A stretch of 64,000 nucleotides of DNA from Natranaeroarchaeum aerophilus (GTDB lineage: Archaea > Halobacteriota > Halobacteria > Halobacteriales > Natronoarchaeaceae), in assembly GCF_023638055.1 (NCBI RefSeq), contig NZ_JAKRVY010000003.1, forward strand, positions 62,001 to 126,000, given 5' to 3'. The notes under the pieces were generated by a model. That model was given only the letters and a program-made list of their open reading frames with translations, did not search any database and was not told the origin of the DNA. The position numbers and the translations under genes are program-made. This document shows positions 40,324 to 48,921 of this stretch, piece after piece. Position 1 is the stretch's first letter; the number at the start of each line of letters is the position of its first letter.

Positions 40324-42408
40324 GTGAACAGGGTGACGGCACACGGGACAGACGACGGCCGCAACGAGGGAGCTACGCACGCAGGGACGGTGCCACGGGT
40401 AGGTGTCGACGTCGGTGGAACGTTCACCGACGTGGTGCTGGTCACAGAGGACAGAGTATGTACGGCGAAGGTCCCCTCGACCGAACCCCAGCACGAGGGG
40501 GTGCTGACCGGGATCAAAAAAGCCTCCAATCGGGCGGGGATCACCCCACGAGAGATCGAATCGTTCGTCCACGCGACGACAGTCCCGGTTAATGCCCTGC
40601 TGGAGCGGGCAGGTGCGGAGACTGCTCTCGTGACGACGGCGGGCTTTCGCGACGTACTCGAAATCGGTCGACAGACCCGTCCCGATCTGTACGATCTCGC
40701 TGCGGAGAAGACACCGCCGCTGGTGCCCCGGCATCGTCGGTACGAACTCGACGAACGCTCGACCGTTGACGGTGTCGAAGAGCCGATCGATCTCGGGCCG
40801 GTCGACGAACTCGCCGAGGCGCTGTCGGACATCGACAGCGTCGCCGTCTCGTTTCTTCACGCGTACCGTCACCCGACGAACGAAGCCAAGGTCGCAGCGA
40901 CGCTCAGGGATCGGCTGGACGTGCCGGTGTCGGCTTCCAGTGAGGTCCTGCCGACGTTTCGTGAATACGAGCGGACATCGACGACTGTGGTCGACGCCTA
41001 CCTGCGCCCGGCGATCGACTCGTATCTCGGCGAGCTGGTCGCGGGGGCCACGGAGATCGGCCTTCCGGAACCGCAGGTGATGCAGTCAAACGGCGGGATC
41101 GCCGATCCGGACCGGGTCAGGGAGCGCGCCGTTACAACCGTGCTTTCCGGCCCTGCCGCGGGCGTCGTCGGCGCGAGTGCAAGCGCAGACGGCGTGCTCG
41201 ACACTGCGGGCGTCGAGGGGATCGTCACGTTCGACATGGGCGGGACCTCCAGCGACGTGGGCGTCGTCAGGGAGCGCGGCATCGCGCGGACGACCGACGC
41301 GACGGTCGCCGGACAGCCGATCGGAACCCCGATAGTCGACATCGAAACAGTTGGCTCCGGGGGTGGGAGCATCGCCTGGGTCGACGAGGGAGGCGCGCTC
41401 CGCGTTGGACCCGAATCCGCCGGTGCGGATCCCGGACCGGTCTGTTACGGCAACGGCGGCGATCGGCCCACCGTCACCGATGCGAACGTCGTGCTCGGTT
41501 ATATCGGCGCTGGCACGGAGTTCGGCGGCGAAGTTACGTTGGACGAGGCAGCCGCCCGTGAGGCGCTCGCCGATCTGGCCGAGGAAGCAGGTCTTTCGTC
41601 GGCCGTCGAGGCCGCCGAGGGGATCTACAGGGTTGCGAACGCGACAATGACCCGGGCGATCCGCTCGGTGACGATCGAGCGCGGCCACGATCCGCGCACG
41701 TTCGGCCTCGTCGCGTTCGGGGGGGCCGGGCCGATGCATGCGGCCGCGCTCGCCGAGCAACTCGATATCGACCGCGTAGTGTTCCCGCTGGCTGGCGGGG
41801 TACTCTCCGCTTACGGCCTGCTGGCAGCCGACGAGAAACACGATGCAGTGCGGACCCGGCGGGTCGAACTTTCGGACGCGGATCCGGAGACGCTTGCGAG
41901 GATCTACGAGGAGCTGATCGCCGAGGTCGAGTCGAACGCCACCGCCGATGCGGCTCCCGAGATCGAGCGGACGGCGGCGCTACGCTACCGCGGTCAGAGC
42001 TTCGAGCTGGACGTCGACGTTGACGAGCGGTTCGATCCCGCGACCGTCCGCGAGCGCTTCGTGGCGGCTCACGAACAGGCATATGGCTACGCGATGGACG
42101 ACCCCGTCGAGCTTGTCACGCTTCGAGTAACCGGGACTGTCGAGAACGAACCGCCCCGGACCCGGTACCGCCCCCAGACTGCAGAGTCGGCGGAACCGAA
42201 CGAACAGCCGACCACGCGATCGGTCGTTTTCGACGGCGAAGAGCGGACTGCAACCGTTTCCGGCCGAACCGCATTCGAACCGGGAACGACGATCGACGGC
42301 CCAGCGATCCTCGAAGGCGAGGAGAGCACAACGGTGATCCCCCCACGCTGGACGGGAGACGTTCGACGGGACGGTGCCATCGTCTGCAAGCGCGGTGATC
42401 AGCCATGA
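40324..42408 (+). CDS. hyuA: Hydantoinase/oxoprolinase subunit A (HyuA family)
   Basis: 694 aa. The N-terminal ATPase-like domain starts VPRVGVDVGGTFTDVVLV (about 21-38). The middle has FDMGGTSSDVGVV and VGSGGGSIAWVDEGG, typical of HyuA. VAFGGAGPMHAAALAE follows in the second half, and the C-terminal domain with LRYRGQSFELDV. HyuA/HyuB are ATP-dependent ring-opening enzymes for hydantoins, 5-oxoproline or, in a related branch, acetone carboxylation; the true substrate is unclear. GTG 40324 is the only convenient start. ATGA overlap with hyuB. Confidence 0.88.
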   Translation: MNRVTAHGTDDGRNEGATHAGTVPRVGVDVGGTFTDVVLVTEDRVCTAKVPSTEPQHEGVLTGIKKASNRAGITPREIESFVHATTVPVNALLERAGAETALVTTAGFRDVLEIGRQTRPDLYDLAAEKTPPLVPRHRRYELDERSTVDGVEEPIDLGPVDELAEALSDIDSVAVSFLHAYRHPTNEAKVAATLRDRLDVPVSASSEVLPTFREYERTSTTVVDAYLRPAIDSYLGELVAGATEIGLPEPQVMQSNGGIADPDRVRERAVTTVLSGPAAGVVGASASADGVLDTAGVEGIVTFDMGGTSSDVGVVRERGIARTTDATVAGQPIGTPIVDIETVGSGGGSIAWVDEGGALRVGPESAGADPGPVCYGNGGDRPTVTDANVVLGYIGAGTEFGGEVTLDEAAAREALADLAEEAGLSSAVEAAEGIYRVANATMTRAIRSVTIERGHDPRTFGLVAFGGAGPMHAAALAEQLDIDRVVFPLAGGVLSAYGLLAADEKHDAVRTRRVELSDADPETLARIYEELIAEVESNATADAAPEIERTAALRYRGQSFELDVDVDERFDPATVRERFVAAHEQAYGYAMDDPVELVTLRVTGTVENEPPRTRYRPQTAESAEPNEQPTTRSVVFDGEERTATVSGRTAFEPGTTIDGPAILEGEESTTVIPPRWTGDVRRDGAIVCKRGDQP

Positions 42409-44009
42409 GCCTCGATGCGGTAACGCTGGAAGTACTGCGAAATCAGCTCGTTGGGGTCGCCGAGGAGATGGGTGAGGTACTGATTCAGAGCGCGTACTCG
42501 CCAAACATCAAGGAGCGTCAGGACTGTTCGACCGCGCTGTTCGATGCCCGCGGTCGGATGGTCGCGCAGGCCGAACACATCCCGGTCCACCTGGGTGCGA
42601 TGCCCGAGGCGGTCTCGGCCGTCCGTGAGCGCGATCCCGAACCGGGAGAGGCCTACGTGCTGAACGATCCGTTCACCGGTGGGACGCATCTGCCCGACAT
42701 CACGATCGTCTCACCGCTCGGGCTCGACGGGGATATCCTCGGATACGGCGTCACGCGGGCACACCACGGCGATGTCGGCGGGATGGCTCCGGGGAGCATG
42801 CCCGCGGGTGCGATGGAAGTCTACCAGGAGGGAGTACGGCTTCCCCCAACCTGTCTCGTCCGCGACGGTGAGATCCGGGAGGAGCTGCTCTCGCTGATCC
42901 TCGCTAACGTCCGGAACCCCGACCAGCGTCGGGCGGATCTGCGCGCCCAGCTCGCCGCGAACGATCGTGCTGACCTCCGCCTTCGCGAACTCGTCGACGA
43001 GCACGGCAGAGAGACCGTCGAGACCAGCTTCGACGAGGTGATCGAGTACTCGCGCAAGCGGATCGAGGCCGAAATCGAGGCAATCCCGGACGGCGAGTAC
43101 GTCGCCGAGGACGTCCTCGAAGGCGACGGTGTCGTCGACGAGGATATTCCGGTCGTCGCGACCGTCTCGATCGACGCCGCGTCGGTGACGGTGGATTTCG
43201 AGGGGAGCGCCGACCAGATGCCCGGGAACATGAACGCGCCGCTGGCGGTCGCAAAAAGCGCAGTCTACTTCGTTCTCCGTGCCGTGACCGACCCCGACAT
43301 CCCACCCAACGCGGGCTGTTACGAGCCTGTCGAGGTATGCGTCCCGGAGAGGTCGATTCTGAACCCGCGCCCGCCCGCCGCAGTCGTCGGTGGCAACGTC
43401 GAGACCAGCCAGCGAGTCACCGATGTCGTTCTCTCGGCGTTCGCCGAGGCAGCCCCCAATCGAGTTCCCGCACAGGGGCAGGGGACGATGAACAATCTGA
43501 TCATCGGGACGCGGGACACCGACGGCTTCACGTACTACGAGACGATCGGCGGCGGCTTCGGCGCACGGCCGGATCGGGACGGTATGGACGGCGTGCAGGT
43601 CGGCATGACGAATACGCTGAACACGCCGATCGAGGCCTTGGAGAACGAGTATCCGTTCCAAGTGCTCGAATACTCGCTTCGCAACGGGAGCGGCGGCGAT
43701 GGCCAGTATCGGGGCGGAATGGGACTCACTCGCTCGCTCCGGCTAGAGGAGGAAGCCACGGTTTCAGTACTGACCGAGCGGCGACGACTCGCTCCGCAAG
43801 GGCTCGACGGCGGCGAACCGGGTGCCACCGGCGAGAACCTGATCGACGGCGACCCGATCCCCGCGAAAACCACCGTCGATGTCGACGCCGGATCGACGGT
43901 CACGATCAACACACCCGGTGGAGGGGGGTACGGTGATCCCACCGAGCGAGCGACGGAGCTTCGTGAACGAGACAGTATCGACGGACGCGGAGATGTGGAC
44001 GACAAGTGA
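42405..44009 (+). CDS. hyuB: Hydantoinase/oxoprolinase subunit B (HyuB family)
   Basis: 534 aa. Characteristic HyuB motifs: LEVLRNQLVGVAEEMGEVLI, ERQDCSTALFDARGRMVAQA, HIPVHLGAMPEAVSAV, NDPFTGGTHLPDITIVSPL, HHGDVGGMAPGSMPAGAMEV and the C-terminal TPGGGGYGDP. Complete length for a compact archaeal HyuB. Forms one unit with HyuA (4-bp overlap); together they make the heteromeric ATP-dependent hydrolase. No transporter or racemase gene is adjacent to suggest the substrate. Confidence 0.9.
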   Translation: MSLDAVTLEVLRNQLVGVAEEMGEVLIQSAYSPNIKERQDCSTALFDARGRMVAQAEHIPVHLGAMPEAVSAVRERDPEPGEAYVLNDPFTGGTHLPDITIVSPLGLDGDILGYGVTRAHHGDVGGMAPGSMPAGAMEVYQEGVRLPPTCLVRDGEIREELLSLILANVRNPDQRRADLRAQLAANDRADLRLRELVDEHGRETVETSFDEVIEYSRKRIEAEIEAIPDGEYVAEDVLEGDGVVDEDIPVVATVSIDAASVTVDFEGSADQMPGNMNAPLAVAKSAVYFVLRAVTDPDIPPNAGCYEPVEVCVPERSILNPRPPAAVVGGNVETSQRVTDVVLSAFAEAAPNRVPAQGQGTMNNLIIGTRDTDGFTYYETIGGGFGARPDRDGMDGVQVGMTNTLNTPIEALENEYPFQVLEYSLRNGSGGDGQYRGGMGLTRSLRLEEEATVSVLTERRRLAPQGLDGGEPGATGENLIDGDPIPAKTTVDVDAGSTVTINTPGGGGYGDPTERATELRERDSIDGRGDVDDK

Positions 44010-44152
44010 TTCAACGAGCGACGGAGAGCCGAGCGATTCGCGTCCCTCGTGGCGGCTCGACGAGTGGACCTGAGAAGACGTCGGAGAGTACGTCAAGGAT
44101 GACCTAGGGAAATCCCGTGAGGGGGCCCCACAATTTTGAGACTGGGAGGAGG

Positions 44153-45547
44153 TCAGAAGTGTGGGCCGACGATTTCCGTCGGCGTAAACAGTGAGACGTC
44201 TGGACGGTCGGCGGCAGTCTTTTCGAGTCCATCGGAAAAGCCAGAGCGACAGAAACAACAGTAGTGATACGAGACATCCCTACCGTCCGGCGGCGTCCAC
44301 TCCACCTGGTCCGCACTTCGTTCGAGATCTGCCAGATCCCCTTCGTGCATCTCCCGATTCGTATACTTGCACTCGCCAGCCACGATCGTCCCATCGCTTG
44401 CAAGTCCGACGACATCGAGTTCATGATGTGTGTGCCACCAGTAGCCAATCCTGTGGTAGGTCTTCGGTACCAACTCGGGGAGAGCGTTCTGACAGATGTG
44501 CTCGAAGGCTGCACCCATATAGTCGGTGAACGAGGGCGCAACGATCTCCTCGTACGCCTCAGAGGCCAGTTGTGTAAGCTCTCCTTCCCGTCCATAGACG
44601 TACCGAAACCAGAAACGAAACAGCGGCTCAGTCAGTCGATACCGACTCCTCCGCGTTGCGTTCGGGTTTGCGGTTACGGGGATATCACGCTCGACAAGTC
44701 GGAGCCGACGGAGTTTCGTGAGGTACGACCCGAGCGCGTTCGAGTCGACCCCAGCGAAGGTCGCAATCTCGTTTGCCGTGCGTTTCCCCATTGCGATAGC
44801 CCGGAGGATCGTATAGTACGTCTGCGGTTCGCGGATCCCGAACTCGGTTCGCAAGAGGAACTCCGGTTCGTTGTGCAAGACGCCGTGCTCTGAAAGAATA
44901 ACTGACTGGATATTCTCGGGGAGGCTCCTGTCCTGAGACAGCGCCTGTAGGTAGTATGGCGTCCCACCGAACACACCCCATGCCTGAAGTGTGGCGTCGG
45001 GATCGTCGACAGGGTACAGTTCGCGAGCGTGTTCCAGATCGAGTGGTGGCAGATCGATCGTCGCGGTTCGACGCCCATACAGTGGACTCCCGCCATCCAG
45101 AACTTTGTCCTCCATGACCGAAATAGACGATCCCACGAGCACGAGTGTCATTTCGGTCTCTTGCAGATGGAGATCCCAGACGCGCTGGACCTTGGATGGA
45201 ACTGCTCCATCCGACTCGATCAGATACGGAAATTCGTCAAGAACGACAACGGCGTCCTCACGACCCATCGCTCGCAGCAGGGCTTCCCAGTCCCGTTGGA
45301 TGTCGTCGACGAGACCAAACGTCTGGCTGGCCGTGTCGACGAAGTTCGATAGCTGGACGTCAGCAGTCTCTTCCGTCGCCTGCCAGTAGACTGCGTCCTC
45401 TCGCCCCTGAATTGCGGCACGGACCAACGCGCTCTTGCCGAGTCGTCGACGCCCATAGATGACGATCAACTCCGCGGAATCGCTCTCGAACGACGACTGG
45501 AGCGTACCGAGTTCGGTGTCTCGATTCACGAACGCTGGGCTGGCCAT
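44153..45547 (-). CDS. Archaeal AAA ATPase with C-terminal DUF234 nuclease-like domain (1)
   Basis: 464 aa. Walker A in VIYGRRRLGKSALVRA, Walker B AVVVLDEFPYL, sensor VLVGSSISVMEDKVL, then GGTPYYLQAL and a wHTH (ANEIATFAGVDSNALGSYLT). The C-terminal DUF234 carries DVVGLASDGTIVAGECKYTN, a PD-(D/E)XK-like D..ExK site. These archaeal ATPases are abundant and of unproven function, possibly mobile or defence-related. A second one is at 54061. ATG 45547 is chosen; a GTG at 45565 is in frame. 44010-44152 holds nothing recognisable. Confidence 0.85.
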   Translation of the reverse strand: MASPAFVNRDTELGTLQSSFESDSAELIVIYGRRRLGKSALVRAAIQGREDAVYWQATEETADVQLSNFVDTASQTFGLVDDIQRDWEALLRAMGREDAVVVLDEFPYLIESDGAVPSKVQRVWDLHLQETEMTLVLVGSSISVMEDKVLDGGSPLYGRRTATIDLPPLDLEHARELYPVDDPDATLQAWGVFGGTPYYLQALSQDRSLPENIQSVILSEHGVLHNEPEFLLRTEFGIREPQTYYTILRAIAMGKRTANEIATFAGVDSNALGSYLTKLRRLRLVERDIPVTANPNATRRSRYRLTEPLFRFWFRYVYGREGELTQLASEAYEEIVAPSFTDYMGAAFEHICQNALPELVPKTYHRIGYWWHTHHELDVVGLASDGTIVAGECKYTNREMHEGDLADLERSADQVEWTPPDGRDVSYHYCCFCRSGFSDGLEKTAADRPDVSLFTPTEIVGPHF

Positions 45548-45619
45548 GAACTCAGTACCATTCACATCACAATAATACTATTGATTATCTAAATCGCGCT
45601 TTTACTAATCGTGCTTTTA

Positions 45620-45760
45620 CTAATCAAGAACCACCGGTAGTTCCGGACGCGGAGCCGATTCGTGGCGTTCGATTTTTGCGGTCTTCCGCGTGTTCTCGTA
45701 GAGGGCGCGAGCGACCGCAGACCGGTAGCGAGCAGCGCTTGGCACCGGCTGGATCTGCTC
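45620..45760 (-). pseudogene. C-terminal remnant of a wHTH regulator
   Basis: Between stops the minus strand reads YRSAVARALYENTRKTAKIE and then RHESAPRPELPVVLD. Compare the intact regulator at 15917, which ends IYSTIEKTETIQRYETAPRP; about half of these positions agree. All of the DNA-binding domain is gone. A 14-bp tandem repeat GCTTTTACTAATC lies just beyond the stop. Confidence 0.5.
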
Positions 45761-45809
45761 TCAGAGGTGTTGCTCGTGCTCGCGATGGCCAAAATCTGTC
45801 TTCGAACCG

Positions 45810-46073
45810 CTACTCGGCTTCTGCAGTGGCGGCTTTCTCTTCTTTCTCTTGAAGTCGTGTTTCGGCTTCGTCGCGGTCCTCGAGGTATCCCACGTCGATA
45901 CGCCGAGTGACTGCGTCACTCGAGGTCCCGCTCGTGAACTCGCGAGACCGCCAGCCGTCAAGGCCGATCGCGTCGATCGTCCGGCCGGACTGGATCAGCA
46001 GGTCGATCGCCTCGCTGATCTCGTACTCACCCTGACTGGTGAAGTCCAGACCGTTCACCAGCATCCCAGGCAC
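45810..46073 (-). pseudogene. C-terminal fragment of a sugar nucleotidyltransferase, copy A
   Basis: Reads GEYEISEAIDLLIQSGRTID, AIGLDGWR, then a 16-residue insert, then RIDVGYLEDRDEAETRL. This is the C-terminal signature of NDP-sugar pyrophosphorylases of the AglF/RmlA type. The N-terminal two thirds, including the nucleotide-binding GGxGTRL loop, are missing. The insert (SREFTSGTSSDAVTRR) corresponds to a palindromic repeat also present in copy B. Confidence 0.75.
45900..45947 (-). repeat. In-frame 48-bp palindromic insertion, copy A
   Basis: Two hairpins in series on the minus strand: GTCTCGC...GCGGGAC-type arms and CGAGTGACgcaGTCACTCG. It encodes 16 extra residues between the Gly-Trp-Arg and Ile-Asp-Val motifs of the nucleotidyltransferase. 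Same position and near-identical sequence as 48481-48528. Confidence 0.75.
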
Positions 46074-46121
46074 ATACCGACTATCACAGGTTTAATTTAA
46101 CCCGAGAAACCTGATTGTACA

Positions 46122-47486
46122 GTGACACGGGATTATCGATTTGGACGGCGAACGGTACTGGCTGGAAGCGCGCTCGCACTGGCCGGGTGTGTCGAAGACG
46201 AGACCCCTACCGATATCGACGACGAGAACGACGATAGCAATGGGCAGGACGAGAACGGCCAGGAGGAGGACGGCGGAGTCACCGAGGACGACGATGCCAA
46301 TGGCGAAGAACGGAGCGAGGAGGATGAGGACGAAGACGACGAAGCGGATGCAGAGACCGGCGAGGGCGACCTATCGGTCTGGCACGATTTCAACAGTACT
46401 ACGGAAACGTCGTTCACACACTGGACCGATGAGTTCGAAGCCGAGACCGGACTGGATATCGCCGTCACTGAGGTCGCGGACCTCGAAGACCGTATCGAGA
46501 CGGGCGTTCCATCCGGTGAGGCTCCCGAGATGTGGCCGTGGTTGCACGACTGGGTCGACAACCACTGGGACCGTGGCTTCCTTGCGGACGTCTCCGGCGA
46601 CCTGACGATCGACCTCGATGCGGAGTTCACCGACGCAGCCGTCGAGGCAGTCCAGCCGTCAGGTACCGATGCCGTCGTCGGGCTCCCGTATGCAGGCGAG
46701 ACGATGACCCTGTTCTATAATCCCGAGCTCATCGACGAGCCGCCGGAGACGTACGATGAGATGCTCACCATTGCCCAGGAGTTCCACAATCCACAGTATG
46801 GCGAGTACGGCATCACGCATCCCGTTGATGTCTACTTCATCAGCTGGGCCCTGCAGGCCTTTGGCTCCCGGATCTTCGAGGTCAATGATGCGGGGGAGCC
46901 ACAGCTCGGACTCGAAGAGGACAGTATGCACGAGGGGATGGCGCTGTTCCGTGAGCTGTATAATTATATGCCACGGGATTTGTTTTACGACCCACAGATA
47001 TCCGCGTTCGCCAACGGCGACGCACCGCTTCATTTCAACGGCCCCTGGGCGGTGCGGGACTTCAACGACCGGGACACCGAGTTCGCTGTCGCGGAGTTAC
47101 CCGCCATCGAGGGTGGGTCGGCGACACCGTTCGCCGGGATCGATGTCTGGTACTTCTCGAGTATGATCAACGAAGATGACGATCGGAAGGAGGCGAGCAT
47201 CGAGTTCGGCGAATGGTTCACGACCACCGATGAGATCGTCGAACACCACGCCGAGGAGTACGGACACGTTCCGGTCACCACAAGTGTCAACGAGAACGAA
47301 CTGCCCGACGATGTACGCGGGTTCTATCACGCCATGGAACAGGGTGTCCCGATGCCTGCCGACCCCCGAATGAATCAGGTGTGGCAGCCGCTTGAGGATG
47401 CCATCAGCAATATTCTCATCGACGATGCCGATATTGCCGATGAGTTCGGAGCGGCTGCAGCGTCGATCAGAGCAGCCTGGGAGTGA
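46122..47486 (+). CDS. ABC-type sugar-binding lipoprotein (orphan)
   Basis: 454 aa. Tat motif RRTVLAGSALALAGC with lipobox Cys, then about 70 residues of extreme Asp/Glu linker, then a family-1 extracellular solute-binding protein (LSVWHDFNSTTETSFTHWTD; VGLPYAGETMTLFYNPELI; PLHFNGPWAVRDFND). It binds maltose/oligosaccharide-like ligands at the cell surface for an ABC importer, but no permease or ATPase gene is nearby; it is surrounded by pseudogenes. The GTG start is 25-30 nt behind a TTTAATTTA box, so leaderless. Confidence 0.86.
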   Translation: MTRDYRFGRRTVLAGSALALAGCVEDETPTDIDDENDDSNGQDENGQEEDGGVTEDDDANGEERSEEDEDEDDEADAETGEGDLSVWHDFNSTTETSFTHWTDEFEAETGLDIAVTEVADLEDRIETGVPSGEAPEMWPWLHDWVDNHWDRGFLADVSGDLTIDLDAEFTDAAVEAVQPSGTDAVVGLPYAGETMTLFYNPELIDEPPETYDEMLTIAQEFHNPQYGEYGITHPVDVYFISWALQAFGSRIFEVNDAGEPQLGLEEDSMHEGMALFRELYNYMPRDLFYDPQISAFANGDAPLHFNGPWAVRDFNDRDTEFAVAELPAIEGGSATPFAGIDVWYFSSMINEDDDRKEASIEFGEWFTTTDEIVEHHAEEYGHVPVTTSVNENELPDDVRGFYHAMEQGVPMPADPRMNQVWQPLEDAISNILIDDADIADEFGAAAASIRAAWE

Positions 47487-47493
47487 GGGGCCC

Positions 47494-47764
47494 TCACTCG
47501 AACACTGCTGCGATGTCGACGTGGTCAACGTATGGCTCGACGAGATACCAGCACAGGCTCACCGAGATCGACGCTGCGTTGATGACAACGTCCGTGAGGG
47601 CCATGTGTCGCTCCGGGACGAATCCCTGCGCGAGTTCGATGAACGCGCCGTAGCCGTGGCGAGGACGAAGACGAGCAGTGCCTTGCGTTTTCGTGAGATC
47701 GGATAGTCCGTGAGGGGTCCACGATCGAGAGGCCAAGCACGACGTACCCGAGGAAATGTCGCCA
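47494..47764 (-). pseudogene. VanZ-like membrane protein, frameshifted
   Basis: Three frames give one protein in order: WRHFLGYVVLGLSIVDPSR, then SRKRKALLVFVLATA, then GYGAFIELAQGFVPERHMAL with a tail. H-F-x-x-Y..E-x-x-Q-x-x-x-P-x-R is the VanZ pattern. Two frameshifts and a missing start make it non-functional. Its start is replaced by the glycosyltransferase fragment. Confidence 0.7.
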
Positions 47765-47935
47765 GGTGGGGAGGTCTGCGAGCGTTGATTCGACCGACAC
47801 TGTCGAGCCATCATCAACGACAATTAACTCGATCGGCTCGTACGTCTGGGCGAGCACGCTACGCACCGCTCGGACGAGCATGGTCGGCCTGTCTTTGGTT
47901 GGGATGACGACACTGACCAGCGGTGTCGACGGCAT
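47765..47935 (-). pseudogene. N-terminal fragment of a family 2 glycosyltransferase
   Basis: 57 codons: MPSTPLVSVVIPTKDRPTML, VRAVRSVLAQTYEPIELIVV and DDGSTVSVESTL. This is the nucleotide-binding start of a GT-A enzyme (VSVVIPT...VDDGS). It fuses without a stop into the VanZ remnant, a recombination joint between two broken genes. Confidence 0.75.
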
Positions 47936-48325
47936 CTTCGTCGTAGATTATCGTTTCTGTTTACCCTGATCACGTACACCCACCAGCCCGAACAGAAGGG
48001 CCTGTCACACGCCCTGCTCACCGCCGAGGAGCATATCGACGATGACCTCATGCTCATCTTGGGCGATACCATCTTTGAGGCGAATCTCGACGACGTCGTT
48101 CACCGTCAGCAGGAGTCCCGCGCGGATGCCGCCTTCCTCGTCGAGGAAGTGCCGTGGGACGAAGCCTCCCGCTACGGCGTCTGTGACATGAACGACTACG
48201 GGGAGATCACGGACGTCGTTGAAAAGCCCGATGACCCGCCGTCGAACCTCGTGATGACCGGCTTTTACACGTTCTCACCAGCCATCTTCCACGCGTGCAG
48301 GCTCGTCCAGCCGTCCAATCGCGGC

Positions 48326-48399
48326 GGTCCCGTGAGTGAACGCGAACGGGACCTCGCGAGAGAACGGGACGAACGAAGTGAGTCGAGTGGACTTGCGGC
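48326..48399 (+). repeat. 74-bp palindromic insertion breaking copy B
   Basis: Begins GGTCCCGtgag...CGGGACC (7-bp arms) and contains GACGAACGAAGTGAGTCG. It ends with a duplicated GGC. The length, not a multiple of 3, destroys the frame between SNR and GEYEIS of the enzyme. Confidence 0.7.
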
Positions 48400-48480
48400 G
48401 AGTACGAGATCAGCGAGGTGATCGACCTGCTGATCCAGTCCGGCCGGACGGTCGACGCGATCGGCCTCGACGGGTGGCGG

Positions 48481-48528
48481 TCCCGCGAGTTCGCGAGCGG
48501 GACCTCGAGTGACGCAGTCACTCGGCGT
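48481..48528 (+). repeat. In-frame 48-bp palindromic insertion, copy B
   Basis: TCCCGCGAGTTCGCGAGCGG, then GACCTCGAGTGACGCAGTCA and eight more bases. It contains GGTCCCGC/GCGGGACC (first two bases from the host codon) and CGAGTGACgcaGTCACTCG hairpins. It adds SREFASGTSSDAVTRR between GLDGW-R and IDVGY. Confidence 0.78.
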
Positions 48529-48739
48529 ATCGACGTGGGCTATCCCGAGGATGGGGACGAGGCCGAGGAGCGTCTGCAGGCAAAAGAAGAGCGAGCAGCG
48601 CTAGCGGAAGCTGAATAGCGGGTTAGAGGATTTCGTTTCGATTTCTCAGACGGAGTGAACGGTCTGTGCAGGCTTCTGTATCCAGTCCTAGCGAACACGA
48701 TATCGCTTTTTTCAGGACTCGATGTATCTCCACTGGAGT

Positions 48740-48900
48740 GTGAGAGGACGTTTCGTGTGCTTTCTCTATCGAGCGAACAGATCGTAACCCCAGTTCGGGA
48801 ACACGGAGAGAGTACATTTCGTGTGCTTTCTCTATCGAGCGGGAAGAGATAGATCGTAGTTGACCAACACAGAGAGAGAGAGAGAGTACATTTCGTGTGC
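48740..48900 (-). repeat. Three origin iterons, left of orc1 (inverted)
   Basis: GTTTCGTGTGC ending 48760, GAGTACATTTCGTGTGC ending 48826, and again ending 48900; the first two continue TTTCTCTATCGAGCG. These are reverse complements of the iteron GCACACGAAAYGTACTCTC that occurs eight times on the other side of the Orc1/Cdc6 gene. The remainder of 48619-48921 carries no gene. Confidence 0.8.
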
Positions 48901-48921
48901 TTTTGACTGCGAGGGCCCATC

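Larger units (their letters stand above)
47965..48618 (+). pseudogene. Sugar nucleotidyltransferase (AglF/RmlA type), copy B, truncated and frameshifted
   Basis: Reads TYTHQPEQKGLSHALLTAEE, DDDLMLILGDTIFEANLDDV, GEITDVVEKPDDPPSNLVMT and GFYTFSPAIFHACR, then a 74-bp repeat insertion (48326-48399) that shifts the frame, then ISEVIDLLIQSGRTVDAIGL, a 48-bp in-frame insert and RIDVGYPEDGDEAEERLQ. It lacks the first ~80 residues with the GGxGTRL loop. The haloarchaeal enzyme makes UDP- or dTDP-sugars for surface glycans. Confidence 0.82.
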
